Source of the DNA: Amycolatopsis palatopharyngis
Lineage (GTDB): Bacteria; Actinomycetota; Actinomycetes; Mycobacteriales; Pseudonocardiaceae
Reading direction: 5' to 3'
Assembly: GCF_003385185.1 (NCBI RefSeq)
Contig: NZ_PQHZ01000028.1
Coordinates: forward strand, 23,608 to 87,607
Length of the DNA stretch: 64,000 bases
The notes beneath the pieces were generated by a model. It ran no database searches. It had not been told where the DNA came from and saw nothing but the letters and a program-made list of their open reading frames with translations. Position numbers and translations under genes: made by a program. Positions 1-8,370 of the stretch are shown piece after piece. The number at the start of each line of letters is the position of its first letter. Positions within the stretch are counted from its first letter, which is position 1.

Positions 1-860
1 CCCCAGCCGAGCAACGCCGACGGGCGTACGTGCCGTAACCCGGTGGCGACCACGGCGCCCGCTACCAGTCCGCCGACCGCCTGCACCCCTCGTAGCAGGC
101 CCACCTCGGGTTCACCACCGCCGAGGCGCCCCAACACGAAGAGTACGAACAGCACCAGGAACATGCCCTGCGCGATTGCCGAGAGCAGCAGGGTGACGCC
201 GGTGCGCCGCAACATCGGATTGTCGCGGATCGCGTTGAGACCGTCGAGCCACTGCCGCACCATGGGTGTGCCCGCGACGGGTGCGACGGTCCGTGCCGGG
301 AAGCGCGGAAGCAACAACGCGCCGGCGAGTGCCAGCGCGGCGAGATAGGCGCCCACGACCCAGGGCAGTCCGCCGAATCCGAGCAACAGGCCACCGAGCG
401 ATGCCCCGACGAGCCGGGCGACGCTGCTGTTCACCCCCATCAGGCCGTTCGCCGCGGTGACCTGATCCGTTCCCACCAGGTCGGGCACGAGGGCGTTGCG
501 GGCAGGCTCGAACAACGCCGCGAGCGAGGCCTGCGCGGCCACCACGAGGAACACCAGCGGCAGCGCTGCCTGGCCGTCCGCAATCAGCAGGGGCAACGCC
601 ACCACGGCCTGACCGGTGCAGACCAGGAACAACACCAACCTGCGCTCGTACCGGTCGGCGAGCACCCCGGCCAACGGGCTCATCAGCACCGCGGGCAGCA
701 GGCCGAGCATCATGCTCGTGGCCGTCGAGGCGGCCGATCCGGTGAGCTGGTAGACGAGCACGGGGAGTGCGACCTGCAGCATCCATTCCGCGGTCTCGGA
801 GAAGAAGGCGGCCGTCCACAGCCGGGCGAACCCGGGTTGCCGTAGTACGCCTGGCCGCAT
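1..860 (-). CDS. MFS transporter, 3' end outside the window
   Basis: This looks like a major facilitator superfamily drug exporter. About 286 codons are visible and the gene runs off the left edge. The ATG at 860 is followed by alternating hydrophobic segments, and the loop motif GVLADRYERR after the second segment is the MFS signature between TM2 and TM3. A hydrophobic stretch ending in FEPARNALVPD also fits the DHA/tetracycline-exporter type. The ATG overlaps the stop of the upstream ArsR-type gene by one base (TGATG), so the two are probably translationally coupled. The regulator then likely controls the pump. The substrate cannot be told from sequence; the neighbouring ABC-F gene makes an antibiotic plausible, but that is inference. 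Confidence 0.85.
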   Translation of the reverse strand, partial: MRPGVLRQPGFARLWTAAFFSETAEWMLQVALPVLVYQLTGSAASTATSMMLGLLPAVLMSPLAGVLADRYERRLVLFLVCTGQAVVALPLLIADGQAALPLVFLVVAAQASLAALFEPARNALVPDLVGTDQVTAANGLMGVNSSVARLVGASLGGLLLGFGGLPWVVGAYLAALALAGALLLPRFPARTVAPVAGTPMVRQWLDGLNAIRDNPMLRRTGVTLLLSAIAQGMFLVLFVLFVLGRLGGGEPEVGLLRGVQAVGGLVAGAVVATGLRHVRPSALLGW

Positions 861-1447
861 CACGACGAGGTGCCGCCGTCCGCCTCGATGCGCAGGAACG
901 CCCGCAGCCCGACGTGCACCGCTCGCGCACCTTCTGGGACATCGGCGCGGATCTTGTTCACGTACGGCCGAAGCAGCGTGTCGATGGAGGCCACGAGCTC
1001 GTTGAGTTCCGCCGGGGTGACGGTCAGCGCGTAGCTGTTCAGCCCACCACTGTCCCGCCACTGCGGCTCCAGGTCACCGACCGCGTCCAGGTATCGCTGG
1101 GTGAGCTCCTGCTCGGTGTCGAGCATCGTGCCCGCCGCGGCGAGCCGAGCGGCTCGCATCGCGGGATCGGCACCGAGTTCGCCCAGTTCGAGACCGACCT
1201 GGCGGGCCTGCCACGGTCGCTGCCGCCCGTCTTCGGCCGCACTGGGTTCCACCAGGCCGAGCTCCGCCAGCTTGCGCAGGTGCCAGCTGCAGTTCGAAGC
1301 CGAGGAGCCGACGGCTGCCGCGCATTCACTGGCCGTACGCGGGCCGACCGCCATCAGGTAGTCGAGCAGTGCCGCACGCAACGGATGAGCCAGCGCTCGC
1401 ATCAGTTCGACATCCCGCACCCGTCTGCGTTCGGGTAGTTCGTTCAT
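860..1447 (-). CDS. ArsR-type winged-helix transcriptional regulator
   Basis: This 195-residue protein has an N-terminal winged helix (about residues 15-80, with ALAHPLRAALLDYL and a SASNCSWHLRKLAELGLV recognition region). An alpha-helical C-terminal half probably binds a ligand or dimerises. It belongs to the ArsR/HTH_20 group often paired with MFS exporters. I chose the ATG at 1447 over the upstream one at 1519 because homology-like sequence begins here and a 36-bp inverted repeat lies just upstream (1459-1494). A start at 1519 would put that repeat inside the gene. Its stop overlaps the MFS start. It is probably a local autorepressor of the exporter operon, with its ligand unknown. Confidence 0.85.
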   Translation of the reverse strand: MNELPERRRVRDVELMRALAHPLRAALLDYLMAVGPRTASECAAAVGSSASNCSWHLRKLAELGLVEPSAAEDGRQRPWQARQVGLELGELGADPAMRAARLAAAGTMLDTEQELTQRYLDAVGDLEPQWRDSGGLNSYALTVTPAELNELVASIDTLLRPYVNKIRADVPEGARAVHVGLRAFLRIEADGGTSS

Positions 1448-1458
1448 CGCGTCCCCAG

Positions 1459-1494
1459 ATCTGAAAGAACCCTTTCGAAATATCTCTTTCAGAT
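1459..1494. promoter_or_regulatory. Inverted repeat, likely operator of the ArsR-type gene
   Basis: The arms ATCTGAAAGA (1459-1468) and TCTTTCAGAT (1485-1494) are perfect 10-bp inverted copies around an A/T-rich centre that contains the palindrome TTTCGAAA (1473-1480). The element lies 11 bp upstream of the ATG at 1447. A dyad at this position in front of an ArsR-type gene is typical of an autoregulatory operator. Binding is inferred. Confidence 0.6.
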
Positions 1495-1543
1495 TGCCCT
1501 GTTCGGACACCGCCGTCAACAGCGAACAGCGATAGAAAAACGC

Positions 1544-1574
1544 TTGACTAAAACTACGGGTGTCGCATTAGACT
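1544..1574 (+). promoter_or_regulatory. Candidate sigma-A-type promoter of the ABC-F gene
   Basis: TTGACT (1544-1549) and TAGACT (1569-1574) resemble -35 and -10 elements, with a somewhat long 19-bp spacer. The implied transcript would begin near 1581, giving a leader of about 100 nt. That leader includes a possible three-codon frame, ATG GAC CAC TGA, at 1585-1596. Leader peptides are known for some ABC-F resistance genes, but this one is too short to be more than a hint. Confidence 0.4.
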
Positions 1575-1689
1575 GGCTCGCATCATGGACCACTGATGCC
1601 GCGAAGTCGCCCGCGCCCGAGGCCCGTTCCGGTTGAGCGCCGCTCCCGGTTCGACAGTGCCCGGCGGGTATCCCCACTCGCCAAGGAAC

Positions 1690-3402
1690 GTGATCCCGCT
1701 GTCTGGCAACCTTTTTCTGCGCACCATCGACCTCGCGTTCGCCTATGGCGACCGCGTGGTTTTCGACGGGCTGTCATTCACCGCCGCCGCCGGTCATCGG
1801 ATCGGTCTCGTCGGCGAGAACGGCACCGGCAAATCCACGCTGCTCCGGCTGCTGGCCGGCCGCCAGCTCCCGCAGGCAGGCACGGTCACCGGCGCCGCCG
1901 ACGTCGGTTTCCTGGACCAGGAACTGCCCTACCCGGCCTCAACGGTTGTCGCGGCGGTCATCGACGACGCGCTGGCCGAGACCCGGGCCGTCGCCACCCG
2001 GCTGGACCGGCTCGCCGGCCACCTCCCCGAACACCCGGACGACGCAACGGCACTGGCCGAGTACGGGCACGCTCTCGAGTGGGCGCAGGCGCACGACCTC
2101 TGGGACGCGGATCGCAGGGCGGCGCTGGTCCGCACGGGGCTCGGTCTCGGTGCGCTCGCACCTGAACGCGAGCTCGGCACCCTCTCCGGCGGACAGCGTG
2201 CCCGCCTCGGGCTCGCCGCCCTGTTGATCCGGCGACCGTCGGCACTGCTACTGGACGAACCCACCAACCATCTCGACGACGACGCGCTGGAGTTCCTCGA
2301 AGGCCACCTTTGTGCGTTGCCCGGAGTCGTGGTGCTGTCCTCGCACGACCGCGTCTTCCTCGACTCGGTGTGTACCGACATCGTCGATCTGGACCCCGCG
2401 GCCGAGGGGCCGATGCGTTACGGCGGCCGGTACAGCGACTACCTGCTGGCCAAACGCGCCGAACGCCTGCGCTGGGAGCAGCGCTTCACCGAGGAGCAGG
2501 CCGAGCTGCGGAGACTGCGCCGGTCGGTCGAGGTGACCGCCCGCGACATCAACCACGACCGGGCGCCGACGGACAACGCGAAGATGGCCTACGACTACAA
2601 GGGCGGCAGGATACAGCGGCAGATCTCGCGGCGCGTCCGCAACGCCCAGTCGCGACTCGACGAGTTGGAGCGCACGCAGACGCCGAAACCTCCTGCGCCC
2701 CTGCGGTTCGCCGCCACCCTGACCCGGCAGGCAACCGACGAGGCCGCACTGACCCTGTGCGACGTCGAGATCCCTGGCAGGTTGCCGCACATCGCGCGGC
2801 TCGCGGTCGGCGCGGGAAGCCGGTTGCTGGTCACCGGCGGCAACGGTGCGGGAAAGTCCACCCTGCTCTCGGTGCTCGCGGGGCGGCTGCGACCGGTCCG
2901 CGGGCAGGTCAGCCGCACCCCCGGCGTCCGGGTCGGACTGCTCGACCAGGACGTCCGGTTTCCGGACCCGGCCACGACACCGCGACAGCTCTATCGCTCG
3001 GTCGCCGGCGACGACGCACCCACGCTGTCCAGCCTCGGCCTGCTCGCGGTCCGGGACCTGGACCGCGAACTGGGCAACCTCTCCGTGGGGCAACGACGCA
3101 GACTGGCTCTCGCCACGCTCATCGCCGCACCGCCGCAGGTGCTGCTGCTCGACGAACCGACCAACCACATCTCACTGAGTCTCACCGAGGAGCTGACAGC
3201 GGCGCTCGGCAGCGCCCCCGGTGCTGTCGTCGTCGCCTCCCACGACCGCTGGCTGCGCCGTGGCTGGGAAGGCGAGCGGCTCGAACTCGTCGGCTCGGTG
3301 ACCGCTGTTCGCGCCCGGCAACTGCAAACTCGCCCCCCGGCAACTGCGAAGTCAGCCCCCGGAACTGCAAAGTCAGGCCCCGGAACTGCGAAGTCGGGTT
3401 AG
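1690..3402 (+). CDS. ABC-F family ATP-binding protein (antibiotic resistance type)
   Basis: Two ABC ATPase domains sit in one chain without membrane segments. Walker A GENGTGKST is near residue 42 and GGNGAGKST near 383. The signatures are LSGGQ and LSVGQ, and Walker B LLLDEPTNH occurs in both halves. They are joined by a charged linker of the ABC-F type (about residues 250-330). Such proteins bind the ribosomal E site, and actinobacterial members commonly protect against macrolides or related drugs. The start is uncertain: GTG 1690 has AAGGA very close upstream, while TTG 1633 is in frame. The last 25 or so codons are built from a 21/22-bp tandem repeat, giving an odd tail with repeated TAKS units. 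The stop overlaps that of the convergent mshC by two bases. Confidence 0.88.
   Translation: MIPLSGNLFLRTIDLAFAYGDRVVFDGLSFTAAAGHRIGLVGENGTGKSTLLRLLAGRQLPQAGTVTGAADVGFLDQELPYPASTVVAAVIDDALAETRAVATRLDRLAGHLPEHPDDATALAEYGHALEWAQAHDLWDADRRAALVRTGLGLGALAPERELGTLSGGQRARLGLAALLIRRPSALLLDEPTNHLDDDALEFLEGHLCALPGVVVLSSHDRVFLDSVCTDIVDLDPAAEGPMRYGGRYSDYLLAKRAERLRWEQRFTEEQAELRRLRRSVEVTARDINHDRAPTDNAKMAYDYKGGRIQRQISRRVRNAQSRLDELERTQTPKPPAPLRFAATLTRQATDEAALTLCDVEIPGRLPHIARLAVGAGSRLLVTGGNGAGKSTLLSVLAGRLRPVRGQVSRTPGVRVGLLDQDVRFPDPATTPRQLYRSVAGDDAPTLSSLGLLAVRDLDRELGNLSVGQRRRLALATLIAAPPQVLLLDEPTNHISLSLTEELTAALGSAPGAVVVASHDRWLRRGWEGERLELVGSVTAVRARQLQTRPPATAKSAPGTAKSGPGTAKSG
3317..3402 (+). repeat. Tandem 21/22-bp repeat (four units) at the ABC-F/mshC junction
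   Basis: Four copies of a unit close to GGAACTGCGAAGTCAGGCCCC begin at 3317, 3339, 3361 and 3382. They run to the ABC-F stop codon and are read as coding sequence for its tail. The same unit recurs four times at 12638-12721, again between the 3' ends of convergent genes. Confidence 0.85.
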
Positions 3403-4637
3403 GCGGAGATGCCCAGGAGGGCGTCTATGGCGTCGCGCATGCGGCTCGGCGCCGAGTCGTCACCGCCGCGGCCGCGCAGGGCCTCGTCGGCCCAAGCGTC
3501 GACCGCCGCGAGTGCAGCGGGTGTGTCGAGGTCGTCGGCGAGATGGTCGCGGAGCCTCGCCACGACCGGCTCGGCGACCGGGCCGGTGACCGCCGCGACG
3601 GCCCGGCGCCAGCGGTCCAGCCTGGTCTCGGCCTGCGACAGCAGCTCATCGGTCCACGCGCGGTCGGCGCGGTAATGCCCGGCGAGCAGCGCGAGCCGCA
3701 CCGCGCCACTGTCGACCCCGTTCGCGCGCAGACGCGAGACGAACACCAGATTGCCCCGGGACTTGGACATCTTCTCGCCGTCGAGGCCGATCATGCCGGC
3801 GTGCACGTAGTGCCGGGCGAACGGGTGCTCGCCGGTCAGCGCCTCGGCGTGGGCGGCACTGAACTCGTGGTGCGGGAACGCCAGGTCCGATCCGCCCCCC
3901 TGGACGTCGAACCCCATACCTACCCGGTTCACCGCGATCGCGCTGCACTCGATGTGCCAGCCCGGCCGCCCGGCTCCAAGCTCGGACTCCCAGAACGGCT
4001 CGCCGGGACGGGCCACCCGCCACAACAGGGCGTCCAGCGGGTCGCGCTTTCCAGGACGGTCGGGATCGCCACCACGCTCGGCGAAGAACGTGGCCATCGT
4101 CTCCGCGTCGTAGTTCGATTCGTAGCCGAACCGGCCGGTGGCCCGATGATCGAAGTAGATGTCCGGGTACTCGGAGTCGTCGGCACGGTAGGCCGCGCCG
4201 TCGGCCAGCAGCTTCGCGACGACTTCGACGATCTCCGGAATGCTCTCCACCGCGCCGACGAACTCACGGGGCGGCAGCACCCGCAGCGCCTCCATGTCCT
4301 CCCGGAACAACGCGGTCTCCCGCATCCCGAGCACGACCCAGTCGTCCTGGTCCCGTTCCGCGCGCTCCAGCAGCGGCTCGTCGATGTCGGTGACGTTCTG
4401 CACGTAGTGCACCTCGTGCCCAGCGTCGAGCCACAGCCGGTGCACGAGGTCGAAGGCGAGGTAGGTCGCCGCGTGCCCGAGGTGCGTCGCGTCGTACGGG
4501 GTGATGCCACAGACGTACATGCGCGCCACCGACCCCGGCGCCGTCGGCCGGACCTCACCTGCCGCGGTGTCGAACAATCGCAGCGCCGGCGGGGTTCCTG
4601 GTACGCGGGGAAGGGCGACGGATGACCAAGTCTGCAT
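3399..4637 (-). CDS. mshC: Cysteine:glucosaminyl-inositol ligase of mycothiol synthesis
   Basis: MshC joins cysteine to 1D-myo-inositol 2-amino-2-deoxy-alpha-D-glucopyranoside with ATP, the third step to mycothiol. The 412-residue protein is a cysteinyl-tRNA synthetase relative. It has the HIGH-like motif THLGHA near residue 55 and the KMSKS loop EKMSKSRGN near residue 290. Zinc and substrate residues fit CGITPYD and WHIECSA. The start MQTWSS matches the conserved N terminus of MshC, and the tRNA-binding anticodon domain of true CysRS is missing, which separates the two. It is convergent with the ABC-F gene. The upstream TetR gene ends 9 bp before its ATG, but nothing shows a shared operon. 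Confidence 0.95.
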   Translation of the reverse strand: MQTWSSVALPRVPGTPPALRLFDTAAGEVRPTAPGSVARMYVCGITPYDATHLGHAATYLAFDLVHRLWLDAGHEVHYVQNVTDIDEPLLERAERDQDDWVVLGMRETALFREDMEALRVLPPREFVGAVESIPEIVEVVAKLLADGAAYRADDSEYPDIYFDHRATGRFGYESNYDAETMATFFAERGGDPDRPGKRDPLDALLWRVARPGEPFWESELGAGRPGWHIECSAIAVNRVGMGFDVQGGGSDLAFPHHEFSAAHAEALTGEHPFARHYVHAGMIGLDGEKMSKSRGNLVFVSRLRANGVDSGAVRLALLAGHYRADRAWTDELLSQAETRLDRWRRAVAAVTGPVAEPVVARLRDHLADDLDTPAALAAVDAWADEALRGRGGDDSAPSRMRDAIDALLGISA

Positions 4638-4646
4638 GACCCAACC

Positions 4647-5285
4647 CTAAGTCCAGTCCGTCACCGGCTGCCCACCTGGTGGAACCGTCCGGCCGGGCAC
4701 CGCCGCCGAAGCCGACCACATCATCGCGAGTCCCGCGGCGAGCTGCTCGCCGTTGGGCGCTCCCTCGGGGTCGAGCAGCCACTGCACGGAGAGGCCGTCG
4801 CAGACCGCGATCACGAACCCGGCCAGCGCGGTGCAGCGAGGATCGTCGGGCCGGACGTCTCCGCCGAGCGACTCGGCGGCGAGCACGGCCACCCGCTCCC
4901 GGCATCGGCGATACTGCTCCGCGAACTGCTCGCGCAGCGAAGGAGTGCGCTCGGCCTGTGCAAGCGCCTCCACATAGGACAACAGCAGGGCGCGCTTCTC
5001 CGCGAGACTGTCGAGCATCGCCACCCAGGTGATCCGGCCACGTTCGATCGGGGACGCGGCGGGGTCGGCCATGGCGATCCTGGCCAGCTGCTCGGTCCAC
5101 TCCTCGAAGACCTCACCGATCGCCGCGTTCAGCAATCCGGCCTTCGAGCCGAAGTGGTAACCGATCGAATGCAGGTTGGTACCCGACTCGGCGACGAGGT
5201 CGCGTGCCGTGATGTGCGCGTAGCCCCGCTCCTGCAGCAGCGTGCGTGCCGCGACCAGCAACTGTTCCCGGTGCCCCACCGGCAC
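4647..5285 (-). CDS. TetR-family regulator, divergent from a P450
   Basis: About 212 residues. The N-terminal HTH (residues 5-50: VAARTLLQERGYAHITAR, then LHSIGYHFGSKAGLL) is typical of TetR repressors, and the variable C-terminal domain ends in a conserved-looking VCDGLSVQWLLDPEG segment. The frame stays open to 5537, but I chose GTG 5285 (GTG 5279 is also possible) because TetR homology begins there and the upstream part is a repetitive low-complexity shadow of the P450 N terminus. The divergent spacer holds a dyad (5326-5341), so it probably represses itself and the P450. Confidence 0.82.
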   Translation of the reverse strand: MPVGHREQLLVAARTLLQERGYAHITARDLVAESGTNLHSIGYHFGSKAGLLNAAIGEVFEEWTEQLARIAMADPAASPIERGRITWVAMLDSLAEKRALLLSYVEALAQAERTPSLREQFAEQYRRCRERVAVLAAESLGGDVRPDDPRCTALAGFVIAVCDGLSVQWLLDPEGAPNGEQLAAGLAMMWSASAAVPGRTVPPGGQPVTDWT

Positions 5286-5313
5286 AGCATAAAGCCGCGT
5301 CCAGGAGTGACCC

Positions 5314-5343
5314 TTGACACCAAACTTATACGGGTGTGTAAAT
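5314..5343 (+). promoter_or_regulatory. P450 promoter with overlapping TetR-type dyad
   Basis: TTGACA (5314-5319) is a consensus -35. TGTAAA (5337-5342) lies 17 bp downstream as a -10. Between and over them, TTATAC (5326-5331) and GTGTAA (5336-5341) form an imperfect inverted repeat TTAnAC-N4-GTnTAA. A repressor on this dyad would block the promoter. The adjacent TetR gene is the obvious candidate. Confidence 0.55.
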
Positions 5344-5376
5344 AGGGAGGTCGCCCGCTCGTCGAGGAGCCGCACC

Positions 5377-6765
5377 ATGACCACCGCGAACACCGCGAAC
5401 ACCGCGAACACCGCGAACACCGCAATCACGGCAATCACCGGCATCGACACGGCCGAGCTCGCGGTCGCACCGCCACCGCCGGGTCCGCGCCTTCCCGTCG
5501 CCGTCCAGACGCTGCTGTTCAGCACACGCAGGCACACCTGGTTGCCGAAACTGCGCCGCCGCTACGGTGACGTCGTCCGCCTGCGCATCTACCCCGAACG
5601 TTCGGTGGTCGAGATCGCCGACGTCGAACTCATCCGCGCCATCTTCAGTGGTTCCAACACCGTGTTCCACGCCGGCGAGGGCAACGTGATCCTCAAGCCG
5701 GTCATGGGCGAGCACTCGGTGCTGCTCACCGACGAGGACCAGCACCTGCGCGCCCGTAAACTGCTGATGCCCGCCTTCCACGGCGCGGCCCTGCGGGGCT
5801 ACCGCGACATGGTGTCCGAACTCGCCGACGCGGAGGCCGCGCGCTGGCCCACCGGCCGTCCCTTCCCCACACACGCGAGGATGCAGGCGCTCACCCTGGA
5901 GGTCATCCTGCGGGTCGTGTTCGGCGTGGCCGAGGGGCCACGACTGGATGAGCTGCGAATGCTGCTCGGCAGGCTCGTCGACGTCGGGCCGATCGACATC
6001 CTCGGCTGGCACAACCCGAAACTACAGCGCATCGGCCCGTGGCGCCGTTACGCGCGCGGACAGCAGCGGGTCGACGAACTGCTCTACGCCGAGATCGGCG
6101 AACGAAAGCTGGCCGGCGACCTCGCCGACCGCGGCGACGTGCTCTCCCGGCTCCTGCTGGTCACCGTCGACGGGGAACGGCTCTCCGACGTCGAACTGCG
6201 GGACCAGCTGGTCACCCTCCTGCTGGCCGGCCACGAGACCACCGCCACGGCGCTGGCCTGGGCGCTACACGAACTGGCCCGGCATCCCGCGCTGCTGGAC
6301 AGGGCGATCCGCGCGGCCGACGGTCGGACACAGGAGGATGACAAGTACCTCGAGGCCGTGGCCAAGGAGTCGATGCGGCTGCATCCGGTGATCTCCGAGG
6401 TCGCCCGCAAACTGACCACCGACCTCGTCGTCGGCGGCTACCGGATCCCCGCGGGACACACGGTGATGCCCTCGATCGCCCTGGTCCAGGGTGATCCGGC
6501 GCATCACGCCGACCCGGAAAAGTTCCGCCCGGACCGGTTCCTCGGCGAAGGACCGCCGACCGGCACGTGGCTACCCTTCGGCGGTGGCGTCCGGCGTTGC
6601 CTCGGAGCCGGGTTCTCTCTCATGGAGGCGACGGTGATGCTGCGCTCGGTTCTGAGCCGCTACCGCATCGCTGCGGATCGGCCGCGGCCGGAACCGGCCA
6701 AAGCGCGGCACATCACGATGGTGCCCGCGCGCGGTGCTCGGGTGGTGGCCTGGCCACGCCGATGA
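5377..6765 (+). CDS. Cytochrome P450
   Basis: A 462-residue soluble P450 monooxygenase. The I-helix motif AGHETTA is near residues 284-290, the K-helix ExxR (ESMR) near 331, and the heme loop FGGGVRRCLGAG has its Cys ligand at about 408. ATG 5377 follows GAGGAG at a 7-base spacing. The first 15 codons include four perfect 9-bp repeats that give NTA triplets, followed by ITA variants, before the proline-rich PPPPGPR hinge. No ferredoxin or reductase is next to it, so redox partners must come from elsewhere. The substrate is unknown. The divergent TetR gene suggests induction by a small molecule. Confidence 0.93.
   Translation: MTTANTANTANTANTAITAITGIDTAELAVAPPPPGPRLPVAVQTLLFSTRRHTWLPKLRRRYGDVVRLRIYPERSVVEIADVELIRAIFSGSNTVFHAGEGNVILKPVMGEHSVLLTDEDQHLRARKLLMPAFHGAALRGYRDMVSELADAEAARWPTGRPFPTHARMQALTLEVILRVVFGVAEGPRLDELRMLLGRLVDVGPIDILGWHNPKLQRIGPWRRYARGQQRVDELLYAEIGERKLAGDLADRGDVLSRLLLVTVDGERLSDVELRDQLVTLLLAGHETTATALAWALHELARHPALLDRAIRAADGRTQEDDKYLEAVAKESMRLHPVISEVARKLTTDLVVGGYRIPAGHTVMPSIALVQGDPAHHADPEKFRPDRFLGEGPPTGTWLPFGGGVRRCLGAGFSLMEATVMLRSVLSRYRIAADRPRPEPAKARHITMVPARGARVVAWPRR
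5383..5418 (+). repeat. 9-bp tandem repeat within the P450 N terminus
   Basis: ACCGCGAAC occurs four times in perfect tandem (5383, 5392, 5401, 5410), followed by degenerate copies to about 5440. Because the unit is 9 bp, copy-number change would keep the frame. Confidence 0.9.
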
Positions 6766-6791
6766 CGCTTTGTCACAATTCGTAGCCGATC

Positions 6792-6821
6792 GTAACGCAA
6801 TAGTGACGTGATCTGCGTTAC
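6792..6821. promoter_or_regulatory. Inverted repeat upstream of the subtilase
   Basis: GTAACGCA (6792-6799) and TGCGTTAC (6814-6821) are perfect inverted copies with a 14-bp spacer. They lie about 65 bp before the protease start and just after the P450 stop. The AT-rich setting and the spacing suggest an operator rather than a terminator, since no U tract follows. The cognate protein is unknown. Confidence 0.4.
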
Positions 6822-6887
6822 ATTTCTGACGCTGGGTTCGATCCTGGAGATGTCACTCCCATCCCCAAGGCGAAGAAGGTGGCCACC

Positions 6888-8075
6888 ATGACGGACGCGG
6901 TTGGTGACGGAACGACCGGCCGGTACCTGGTCCTGCTCGAGGACGACGCCGCGGACGAGGGCGTTCGCACGATGGCGCGTGTCGCCGGCATCCGTACCGC
7001 GAGCACCGCGGACCTCGCCGGCGATTCGGTATCGCTGTCCACGGGCCTCGACGGTCTGCTGCTCCACGAACTCGGCGTCGCCGTCATCACAGCGGGCGCG
7101 GACCAGGCGGACGCCCTCAACCGTTCGATCATGGAACGCGGCGCGATCGCGGGTGTGGAACGAGAGCGCACGGTGCACGCGATCGCCCCCGCCGCCCCGG
7201 CTGTGGAACCGGGCGCCGTGGACGAGACCACCTTCACCTGGGGACTACAGGCGGTCGGAGCGCCGGACAGCCCCGCCACCGGCGCGGGTGTGCGGCTGGC
7301 CGTCCTCGACACCGGATTCGACCTCGAGCACCCGGACTTCGCGGGCCGTGTCGTACAGACCCGGTCGTTCATCGAGGGTGAGGACATCGCCGACGGGCAC
7401 GGCCACGGCACGCACTGCATCGGCACAGCCTGCGGGCCGCGGGATCCGGACACGGGCCCGGGCTACGGCGTGGCACCCGAGGTGGAGATCTACGCGGGCA
7501 AGGTGCTCAGCAACGCGGGCTCCGGCAGTGACGGAGGCATTCTGGCCGGGATCGCGTGGGCGATCATGCATGGCTGCGCGGTGGTGTCGATGTCACTCGG
7601 CGCGGCGGTCCGGCCCGGCGACCCGCACTCCCCCACCTTCGAGCGGGTCGCCCGGCGTGCCGTCGGCAAGGGCACCCTGATCATCGCGGCGGCGGGCAAC
7701 GAGAGCAGACGGTCCTCCGGGGTGATCGCACCCATCGGCCACCCGGCCAACTGCCCCTCGATCATGGCGGTCGGGGCGGTGGACGTACACAACGCTGTCG
7801 CCGACTTCTCCTCCGGCAGTGTCGACGAGGAACGCGCCGTGGACCTCGCCGGGCCCGGTGTGGACGTGCATTCCAGCTGGCCCATGCCGACGCGGCACCG
7901 GCGCATCAGCGGCACCAGCATGGCGACACCGCATGTCGCTGGCGTCGCCGCGCTCATCGCGCAGCAGCACGGAGCCCGCGGCTGGGAACTGTGGGCCAGG
8001 CTCGGGCAGAGCGCCATCCGACTGCCCTTGCCTTCCACCGATATCGGTGCTGGACTCGTCCACGCACCCCGGTAA
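6888..8075 (+). CDS. Subtilisin-like serine peptidase (S8), no signal peptide
   Basis: A 395-residue subtilase with the full triad: Asp about 141 (VLDTGFD), His about 173 (GHGTHCIG) and Ser about 344 (SGTSMATPH). The oxyanion Asn lies in AAAGNES. The first 110 residues resemble an I9-type propeptide (RYLVLLEDDA, later IAGVERERTVHAI). There is no Sec signal or membrane segment, so it probably acts in the cytoplasm unless exported otherwise. ATG 6888 has GAAGAAGG eight bases upstream; GTG 6879 lies inside that Shine-Dalgarno. The next gene encodes a small propeptide-like protein. Family members with such partners are known only as conserved pairs. Confidence 0.9.
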   Translation: MTDAVGDGTTGRYLVLLEDDAADEGVRTMARVAGIRTASTADLAGDSVSLSTGLDGLLLHELGVAVITAGADQADALNRSIMERGAIAGVERERTVHAIAPAAPAVEPGAVDETTFTWGLQAVGAPDSPATGAGVRLAVLDTGFDLEHPDFAGRVVQTRSFIEGEDIADGHGHGTHCIGTACGPRDPDTGPGYGVAPEVEIYAGKVLSNAGSGSDGGILAGIAWAIMHGCAVVSMSLGAAVRPGDPHSPTFERVARRAVGKGTLIIAAAGNESRRSSGVIAPIGHPANCPSIMAVGAVDVHNAVADFSSGSVDEERAVDLAGPGVDVHSSWPMPTRHRRISGTSMATPHVAGVAALIAQQHGARGWELWARLGQSAIRLPLPSTDIGAGLVHAPR

Positions 8076-8102
8076 CCGTCCGGGCCGCCGCAGGGAGGCC
8101 GT

Positions 8103-8345
8103 ATGGCCGAGGACGACCACAGGGTCATCGTCTCGATCGCCGACGACAACCTCGACCGCATCGGCGACGTCGTCGATGCGCTGCGCACCGCCGGGCTGCG
8201 TGTGCAGGACGTGCAGGACGTCATCGGGACGGTCACCGGCTGGGTGCACGATGGATCGCTCGGCTCACTGAAGGACGTGTCAGGGGTCGTCGATGTCGAG
8301 TTCGACCGGACCTATCAGCTGCCGCCGGAAGAGGGGCCCCAGTAG
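8103..8345 (+). CDS. Small stand-alone protein resembling a subtilase propeptide/inhibitor
   Basis: Eighty residues in a beta-alpha-beta-beta-alpha-beta pattern: VIVSIADDNLDRIGDVVDAL, then GLRVQDV, GTVTGWV and VSGVVDVEFD. The order and the final strand ending just before a polar tail look like the I9 propeptide/inhibitor fold. It starts 27 bp after the S8 peptidase stop with GGGAGG upstream. I infer that it chaperones or inhibits the neighbouring protease in trans. Homologues are sometimes labelled ketohydroxyglutarate aldolase in databases; nothing in the sequence supports that enzyme, which is far larger. Confidence 0.75.
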   Translation: MAEDDHRVIVSIADDNLDRIGDVVDALRTAGLRVQDVQDVIGTVTGWVHDGSLGSLKDVSGVVDVEFDRTYQLPPEEGPQ

Positions 8346-8370
8346 GCACGCTCTCGCGCGCCCGCGATCC

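Noticed and set aside
2310..4625. A 771-codon plus-strand frame across the ABC-F end and mshC
   Set aside because: It is out of frame with ABC-F and antisense to mshC, both clear genes, and its product is Arg/Pro-rich with no domain.
8103..8345. 2-keto-4-hydroxyglutarate aldolase label for the small protein after the subtilase
   Set aside because: At 80 residues it is far too short for an aldolase barrel and lacks the Schiff-base lysine motif; it fits a propeptide-like fold.
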